Part shown: in pieces, positions 38,363 to 43,235 of the stretch
Position numbering within the stretch: position 1 is the first letter of the stretch
Layout: every line of letters starts with the position of its first letter
Assembly (NCBI RefSeq): GCF_001898115.1
Contig: NZ_MKSQ01000024.1
Location: forward strand, 1-43,235
From: Allobosea sp. 67-29
GTDB lineage: Bacteria > Pseudomonadota > Alphaproteobacteria > Rhizobiales > Beijerinckiaceae
DNA: 43,235 nt
Direction of reading: 5' to 3'
Program-made: the position numbers and the translations under genes
The notes under the pieces: generated by a model
Databases searched by the model: none
Told to the model about the DNA's origin: nothing
The model's input: only the letters and a program-made list of their open reading frames with translations

Positions 38363-39544
38363 ATGCACGATCTAACGCTCTGTGTTCATCACCCGGCTGT
38401 TTCCCATGACGGCTTTGCCAGCCTTGCAGTACCGACGTATCGGGCGTCCACGATCGTCTACGACGACGCAGAATCCTTCGCGCGCAGAAAGCAGCGCGGT
38501 CCTGACGGTTACAGCTATGGCTTGCAGGGAACGCCCACGACGCGAACCCTTGAGGCACAGATCACCGCTTTGCATGGCGGTGTCCGGACGGTGCTGGCAC
38601 CGTCGGGCCAAGGGGCCGTGGCGCTGGTAATGTTGGCCGTTCTGGTTCCCGGAGACCACGTTCTTATTCCGGATACCGTCTACCCGCCCGTCCGAGATTT
38701 TTGCATCAATTACCTCGCTCCACGGGGCATAACGTTTACCGCCTACGATCCTCTCCTTGGAGAGAAGATCGGTTCGGTTATCGATGATCGAACTCGTTTG
38801 ATCTGGGTCGAGTCGCCAGGTTCTGGAACGATGGAGGTCCAAGACCTACCTGCGATCAGCCGTGTAGCGAAGGCCAGGGGTGTTCTCGTCGGCTGCGACA
38901 ACACCTGGGCGAGCCCGCTTCTGTTCAAGCCGCTGGCCCATGGCGCGGACTTCGTAGTCGAAGCCCTAACCAAATATGTAGGGGGGCATTCGGATCTCTT
39001 GCTCGGTTCCGTGACTGTCGCGGACCTCGGATTGCGTCAGAAGCTCAAGGACACTCTGCGTCTTCTCGGCATCGGCGTTTCGCCGGACGAGGTTTCCTTA
39101 GCTCTGCGCGGGATCGAAACCATGGGCCTACGCATGGCCCATACAGGCCGTGTCGCCGAAGAGTTCGCTCGCCGGCTCAGCAATCAGCCTTCTGTCGAGC
39201 GCGTGCTCCATCCCGCATTGCCCGGATGCCCTGGGCACGATGTGTTCAAGCGCGATTTCAAGGGCGGCAGCGCGGTGTTCAGCATCGTTTTGAAGCCCGG
39301 TGCCGAGCGTCACCTCGATGCTGGGCTGAGCGCTCTGAATGTATTCGCCCTGGGCGCCTCATGGGGTGGGACGCGCAGTCTCGTGGCTCCAATGGCGATC
39401 AAAGAGGGCCGCACGGCCACCGTGTGGGCGAGCGAGGGGACTGTCCTTCGCATCAGCATCGGCCTCGAGGATCCGGACGAGCTTTGGAGTGACCTTGAGA
39501 AGCTTCTGGGTGCGCTGGAACTGCCCAACGCAAAAGTCGCCTAA
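38363..39544 (+). CDS. Cys/Met-metabolism PLP enzyme (cystathionine beta-lyase-like)
   Basis: This 393-residue fold-type I PLP enzyme has Y-S-Y-G-L-Q-G-T-P-T at the N-terminus, W-V-E-S-P-G-S-G-T-M and G-C-D-N-T-W-A-S-P in the cofactor pocket, and the Schiff-base lysine in E-A-L-T-K-Y-V-G-G-H-S-D; the end W-G-G-T-R-S-L matches the substrate-binding arginine region. It most resembles bacterial cystathionine beta-lyase MetC. ATG 38363 follows CGAGGA; the extension to 38303 crosses the operator. Being first in a gene row with an amino-acid importer suggests use of an imported sulfur amino acid. Confidence 0.88.
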   Translation: MHDLTLCVHHPAVSHDGFASLAVPTYRASTIVYDDAESFARRKQRGPDGYSYGLQGTPTTRTLEAQITALHGGVRTVLAPSGQGAVALVMLAVLVPGDHVLIPDTVYPPVRDFCINYLAPRGITFTAYDPLLGEKIGSVIDDRTRLIWVESPGSGTMEVQDLPAISRVAKARGVLVGCDNTWASPLLFKPLAHGADFVVEALTKYVGGHSDLLLGSVTVADLGLRQKLKDTLRLLGIGVSPDEVSLALRGIETMGLRMAHTGRVAEEFARRLSNQPSVERVLHPALPGCPGHDVFKRDFKGGSAVFSIVLKPGAERHLDAGLSALNVFALGASWGGTRSLVAPMAIKEGRTATVWASEGTVLRISIGLEDPDELWSDLEKLLGALELPNAKVA

Positions 39545-39573
39545 ACGCCAACCACCAAAAAAGGGGAAGAAAC

Positions 39574-40611
39574 ATGAAATTCTTGAATAGCGCTCGGAAC
39601 TGGGCGGCCTGTGCCGCGGCGGTTGGCTCGCTCACCGCAATGGCAACGGCGGCTCACGCGCAGCAGACCGTCGAGCAGATCAAGCAGCGGGGGTTCGTGA
39701 TCTGTGGCGCGAGCCAAGGAAATGTCGGGTTTTCCGCGCCGGACCAAAGCGGTGCCTGGAAAGGCCTCGACGTCGATACCTGCCGCGCAATCGCGGTTGC
39801 GATCTTCGGCGACAAGGAAAAGGCGCGCTTTGTGCCCTTGTCGGGCTCTCAGCGTCTCACTGCCCTACAGACCGGCGAGATCGATGTGTTGCCTCGCACC
39901 ACGACGTGGACGCTGCGACGCGATGCGAACGGGCTCAACTTCTCGTTCCCCAACTACTATGAGTACGACGCGTTCTTGCTCCCAAAGAAGCTCGGCGTCA
40001 CCGAGACAAAGCAGATGAAGGGCGCATCCGTGTGTCTCCAAACGGGCTCGACCACTGAGGTCACCGTTGCGGACCTGTCTCGTGAATTCAAGCTCGATCT
40101 CAAACCAATTCTCTTCGATAACGTGCCCGCTACCCGACAGGCATTCTTCGGAGGGCGCTGCGATGCGTTGATCTCCGATGCTTCGGCGCTCGCAACCGCC
40201 CGGGCGACGCAAACCAAGAATCCGGATGACTACGTGATCGTCCCGGCCAGCGGTCATTACGAGGCTTTGGCGCCGTCCGTCAGACATGGTGACGATCGCT
40301 TCTACGACATCGTCAAGTGGTCATTCCAGGTCCTGATCGCGGCAGAAGACCTCGGCGTTACGCAAGCCAATGTCGATGATCAGCTCAAGTCGAACGATCC
40401 TAGGGTCCAGCGCTTCCTCGGCGTCGAGCCGGGGAACGGTCAGGCGCTGGGGCTGGATGAGAAATGGGCTTACAACATCATCAAGCAGCTCGGAAATTAC
40501 GGCGAGATCTTCGACAAGCACATTGGCCAGAACAGTCCGATCAAGCTCGATCGCGGACCGAACAAGCTTCACAAGGACGGCGGGCTGATGTTCCCGCTCG
40601 TGTTCAACTAG
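39574..40611 (+). CDS. aapJ: AapJ-like amino-acid-binding protein
   Basis: The 345-residue protein has a signal peptide (cleavage at A-H-A-Q-Q) and the family-3 solute-binding fold, with G-L-D-V-D-T-C-R-A-I-A-V-A-I-F-G and N-Y-Y-E-Y-D-A-F as in AapJ. It binds polar amino acids in the periplasm for the downstream permeases. AAAAGGGGAAG precedes the ATG. It lies 29 nt after the PLP enzyme, so the lyase and importer are probably one transcript. Confidence 0.9.
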   Translation: MKFLNSARNWAACAAAVGSLTAMATAAHAQQTVEQIKQRGFVICGASQGNVGFSAPDQSGAWKGLDVDTCRAIAVAIFGDKEKARFVPLSGSQRLTALQTGEIDVLPRTTTWTLRRDANGLNFSFPNYYEYDAFLLPKKLGVTETKQMKGASVCLQTGSTTEVTVADLSREFKLDLKPILFDNVPATRQAFFGGRCDALISDASALATARATQTKNPDDYVIVPASGHYEALAPSVRHGDDRFYDIVKWSFQVLIAAEDLGVTQANVDDQLKSNDPRVQRFLGVEPGNGQALGLDEKWAYNIIKQLGNYGEIFDKHIGQNSPIKLDRGPNKLHKDGGLMFPLVFN

Positions 40612-40666
40612 TCCACCAGGACAGCGGGAGAGGCATCGCCTCTCCCGACGAGCGCGAGGGCGCGTC

Positions 40667-41806
40667 ATGTTTCGTTTTTGGTTCGATCGCCGTGTTCGTT
40701 CTGCCGTTTGGCAAGCCGCGATCCTTGCGGCCTTCCTGGCGGCGATTGCCTGGCTGACGGCAAACACTCTCGACAATCTGGCGCGCCGTGGAATCCAGAC
40801 TGGCTTCGGCTTTCTGACAAGGCCCGCGCGCTTCCCGATTTCAGAAGGCTTTCTCGCTTATGAGCCCACGCAAACATATCTGCGGGCATTCGCGGTCGGC
40901 CTTCTGAACACGATCTATGTGTCCGTGCTCGCGATCGCCGCCGCAATGGTGATCGGGTTCGTCATCGGACTGGCGCGTCGCTCCCTCAATCCGCTTGTGC
41001 GCGGCGTTGCTGCAAGCTTCGTCGAAGCGATGCGAAACACGCCCCTCGTGGTTCAATTGCTGTTCTGGTACGCGGTCCTCACGATCGGGTTGCCGTCGCC
41101 TCGCGCGGCGTTGGAGCCTGCCCCGGGGCTGTTTCTTTCGCTGCGAGGACTCTTCTTCCCTTGGCCCATCTTAAGCGGATGGGCGATCCCGGCCTGGATT
41201 GCGCTCGCGGCGGTCGCTCTCTCCGTCGGCGCGGCCTGGTTCGGACGGACGGCTGGTCGGGTCCCGATTCCGCCTCCACGGGTAATTGCGCTCGGAGGCT
41301 TGGGCCTGGCAGCGGCCTCCGGCTGGGTGGTTGGTGCGAGCGTGAGTTTCGATCGGCCTGCTTTGCAGGGGTTCAACTTCTCTGGCGGTGCGACTCTGAC
41401 CCCGGAGTTCATGGCACTGATGCTGGGACTTGTGCTCTACACATCCGCCTTCATCGGCGAGATCGTCCGGAGCGGCATCGACGCCGTTCCGAAAGGGCAG
41501 TGGGAGGCCGCGCGGTCGCTGGGCTTGCGGGAGCCGCGGATCCTCTGGCTGGTCATTCTCCCTCAGGCCGTACGGTTGATGGTGCCGCCGATGACGAGCC
41601 AGTTCCTGAACGTTGTAAAAAACACGACCCTGGCGCTGGCCGTAGGCTATCCCGACTTTGCTTCCGTCATAGCCACGACGATCAATCAAACCGGCCAGGC
41701 GATCGAAGGCGTGCTGATTCTGATGGCGGTCTACCTGGTGATCAGCCTGTCCGTCTCGGCGCTGATGAACGGGTACAACAAGCGCATCATGCTGGTGACG
41801 CGATGA
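40667..41806 (+). CDS. aapQ: AapQ-like amino-acid ABC permease
   Basis: The 379-residue permease of the HisMQ/GlnP type is longer than the usual 220 residues because of an AapQ-type insertion between the early helices. It has V-E-A-M-R-N-T-P-L-V-V-Q-L-L in the first conserved part and the EAA loop Q-W-E-A-A-R-S-L-G-L-R-E-P. The end overlaps the aapM start by 4 nt (ATGA). Confidence 0.92.
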   Translation: MFRFWFDRRVRSAVWQAAILAAFLAAIAWLTANTLDNLARRGIQTGFGFLTRPARFPISEGFLAYEPTQTYLRAFAVGLLNTIYVSVLAIAAAMVIGFVIGLARRSLNPLVRGVAASFVEAMRNTPLVVQLLFWYAVLTIGLPSPRAALEPAPGLFLSLRGLFFPWPILSGWAIPAWIALAAVALSVGAAWFGRTAGRVPIPPPRVIALGGLGLAAASGWVVGASVSFDRPALQGFNFSGGATLTPEFMALMLGLVLYTSAFIGEIVRSGIDAVPKGQWEAARSLGLREPRILWLVILPQAVRLMVPPMTSQFLNVVKNTTLALAVGYPDFASVIATTINQTGQAIEGVLILMAVYLVISLSVSALMNGYNKRIMLVTR

Positions 41807-42918
41807 CGGTTGCGGATTTCTCCTTGGAACAAACCTCTCCGGCGAGGTCGGGCGAAAAGACAGCCAGGCCCCCGGAGCGGCGCATGTCGCCTCTTTCGGT
41901 GCTGTTCGGCAGCTTGGGCAGTGCGGTGCTGACGATCGCACTCGGTGCGGTCCTGATCCTCGTGCTGCCACGCATCATCCAATGGGGTGTGATCGACAGC
42001 GTCTGGAGCGCAAACGACGGCGCGGCTTGCCGCGAAGCTACAGGAGCGTGCTGGGCGTTCCTGCGGGCCAAGTTCCGGCAGATCACCTTCGGGATCTATC
42101 CCCCCGATCAGCAGTGGCGGCCGTTCTTGGCGATGATCCTGCTGTTCGCTTGCATCCTCTGGAGCCTGCCACCCCGCAACTGGGGACGAAGCTTGCTCGT
42201 CCTTTGGGCCACTGCCATCGCGGCCTTCCTCATCCTGATGCAGGGTGGGATGTTCGGTCTAGCTCTGGTGCCCAGCGCTTACTGGGGCGGTTTGCCGGTG
42301 ACGCTGATCCTAGCAGTCTCCGCCCTCGGCATCGGCTTCCCGCTCGGCATTGTGCTCGCGCTCGGCCGGCGTTCTGCGATGGCCGTTCCCCGCATCCTCT
42401 CAACCGGTCTGATCGAGATCATCCGCGGATTGCCACTGGTCAGCCTGCTCTTCATGTCGTCGATCATGCTGCCCATCATGCTTCCGGATGGGATGGCGAT
42501 CGATAAGCTCGCTCGGGCTGGCGTGGCTCTCACCATTTTCTCAGCGGCCTATCTCGCGGAGATCGTGCGTGGCGGCTTGCAAGCCGTGCCTGCCGGACAA
42601 GAGGAAGCATCTCGGGCGCTAGGTTTGAGCTGGGGCCAGGCCATGCGCCTGGTCGTCCTGCCCCAGGCCCTTCAGAAAGTGATCCCACCCCTAACCAACA
42701 CGATCATCGTGATGGTCAAGAACACAGCCCTGGTTCTCGTGGTCGGACTTTTCGACCTACTCAGCTCCGGCAAGGCAGCGCTCACCGATCCGGCCTGGCC
42801 CAGCCCCTTCACGGAAACCTACCTTTTCATCGCCGCGATCTACTTCGTGATGTGCTTTGGGATCTCGCGATACAGCGCCTTCCTGGAACGAAGGGCGAGT
42901 ATCGGGACGGCACGCTGA
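41803..42918 (+). CDS. aapM: AapM-like amino-acid ABC permease
   Basis: The 371-residue permease has E-I-I-R-G-L-P-L-V-S-L-L-F-M and the EAA loop Q-E-E-A-S-R-A-L-G-L-S-W, as in AapM. The long periplasmic or insert segment before them is typical. The frame is open upstream to 41161, but that part overlaps aapQ in another frame; ATG 41803, coupled to the aapQ stop, is the start. It pairs with AapQ to form the channel. Confidence 0.92.
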   Translation: MTVADFSLEQTSPARSGEKTARPPERRMSPLSVLFGSLGSAVLTIALGAVLILVLPRIIQWGVIDSVWSANDGAACREATGACWAFLRAKFRQITFGIYPPDQQWRPFLAMILLFACILWSLPPRNWGRSLLVLWATAIAAFLILMQGGMFGLALVPSAYWGGLPVTLILAVSALGIGFPLGIVLALGRRSAMAVPRILSTGLIEIIRGLPLVSLLFMSSIMLPIMLPDGMAIDKLARAGVALTIFSAAYLAEIVRGGLQAVPAGQEEASRALGLSWGQAMRLVVLPQALQKVIPPLTNTIIVMVKNTALVLVVGLFDLLSSGKAALTDPAWPSPFTETYLFIAAIYFVMCFGISRYSAFLERRASIGTAR

Positions 42919-42946
42919 CAACCGCGAAAGCGACAAGGAGCTTTTC

Positions 42947-43235
42947 ATGAACGTAAGCGTGAATGTGCTTGGATCCAGCGCCTCCGACGCCGTCGGAATG
43001 ATCGGCGTCAACAAGTGGTATGGCGAGTTCCACGTCCTACGCGACATCAACCTGAAGGTCGGCCGCGGCGAGAAGCTCGTGATCTGCGGCCCGTCGGGCT
43101 CGGGCAAGTCGACGATGATTCGCTGCATCAACCGCCTGGAAGAGCACCAGAAGGGCCAGATCATCGTCGACGGCACGGAACTTACCAACGATCTGAAGAA
43201 GATCGACGAGATCCGCCGCGACGTCGGCATGGTCT
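42947..43235 (+). CDS. aapP: AapP-like amino-acid ABC ATP-binding protein (partial)
   Basis: The gene runs off the window end after 96 codons. It shows the polar-amino-acid ATPase start I-G-V-N-K-W-Y-G-E-F-H-V-L-R-D-I, Walker A G-P-S-G-S-G-K-S-T and I-R-C-I-N-R-L-E-E-H. AAGGAG lies 7 nt before ATG 42947. It completes an aapJQMP set with the three preceding genes. Confidence 0.92.
   Translation, partial: MNVSVNVLGSSASDAVGMIGVNKWYGEFHVLRDINLKVGRGEKLVICGPSGSGKSTMIRCINRLEEHQKGQIIVDGTELTNDLKKIDEIRRDVGMV

Noticed and set aside
41161..41802. N-terminal extension of the AapM-like permease
   Set aside because: This part overlaps aapQ in another frame; the coupled ATG at 41803 gives a normal AapM.
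1..43235. CRISPR arrays, tRNA or rRNA genes
   Set aside because: I saw no regularly spaced repeats and no tRNA cloverleaf or rRNA sequence; the repeated GGAGTCATCAGCC motif at four sites is the fluoride aptamer, not a CRISPR or palindromic repeat family.

Overview
The window looks like an accessory resistance region in the chromosome or a large plasmid of a GC-rich alphaproteobacterium, probably of the Hyphomicrobiales. This is inferred from codon use, the aapJQMP-type transporter and the style of the ars genes; no rRNA or other marker gene is present. Nearly every gene deals with a toxic ion or with uptake.

Positions 1-2257 hold a defence remnant. A 5'-truncated RelA/SpoT-like reading frame is followed by a two-gene type II Thoeris system: thsB (TIR-like signal producer) and thsA (two membrane helices plus a Macro domain). 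These genes are visibly richer in A+T than the rest.

Positions 2258-12986 form a large arsenic island with three operons and several detoxification routes. (i) GAPDH-ArsJ (1-arseno-3-phosphoglycerate synthesis and export) is divergent from a phosphatase-type arsC and an ArsR-ArsC fusion, followed by a TSUP permease. (ii) arsR, glutaredoxin-type arsC and acr3. (iii) arsR, an FAD/NAD(P)-binding oxidoreductase with a Cys-rich tail, an MFS pump and arsH. Each regulator has an inverted repeat in front of it or its operon.

Positions 13199-20445 are a copper module. A histidine kinase/response regulator pair is divergent from a lipoprotein, TolC-like channel, Tat-exported multicopper oxidase, cupredoxin and CusF-like protein, followed by two small secreted proteins. 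Positions 20525-21754 hold a small truncated gene, an IS630-family transposase remnant and an intact IS5-family (IS427-like) element with a -1 frameshift and CTAG flanks.

Positions 21755-27760 are the most unusual part: a fluoride-response cluster on the minus strand with four separate fluoride (crcB) riboswitch-like leaders in about 5.4 kb. They precede (a) a small single-helix membrane protein plus an MFS pump, (b) a paralogous small membrane protein plus a helical-repeat protein, (c) a CLC-F fluoride channel fused to a DUF190 domain, and (d) a hydrogenase-4/NuoH-like membrane subunit cut off by the insertion sequences. In all four, the CUCC strand that closes the aptamer can instead pair with a GGAG segment just downstream. 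The two small proteins and their leaders are a duplicated cassette that I do not recognise from any described system.

Positions 27883-31706 hold a tightly overlapping five-gene minus-strand operon (COG4280-like membrane protein, small membrane protein, PAP2 phosphatase, EEP-family hydrolase, short cation diffusion facilitator), divergent from a ChrB-like regulator.

Positions 31982-36863 carry a NitT/TauT-type ABC importer followed convergently by a TctDE/QseBC-like two-component system. Positions 37003-43235 carry a small unknown gene, a LysR regulator, a divergent Cys/Met-metabolism PLP enzyme and an aapJQMP-type amino-acid importer that runs off the window end.
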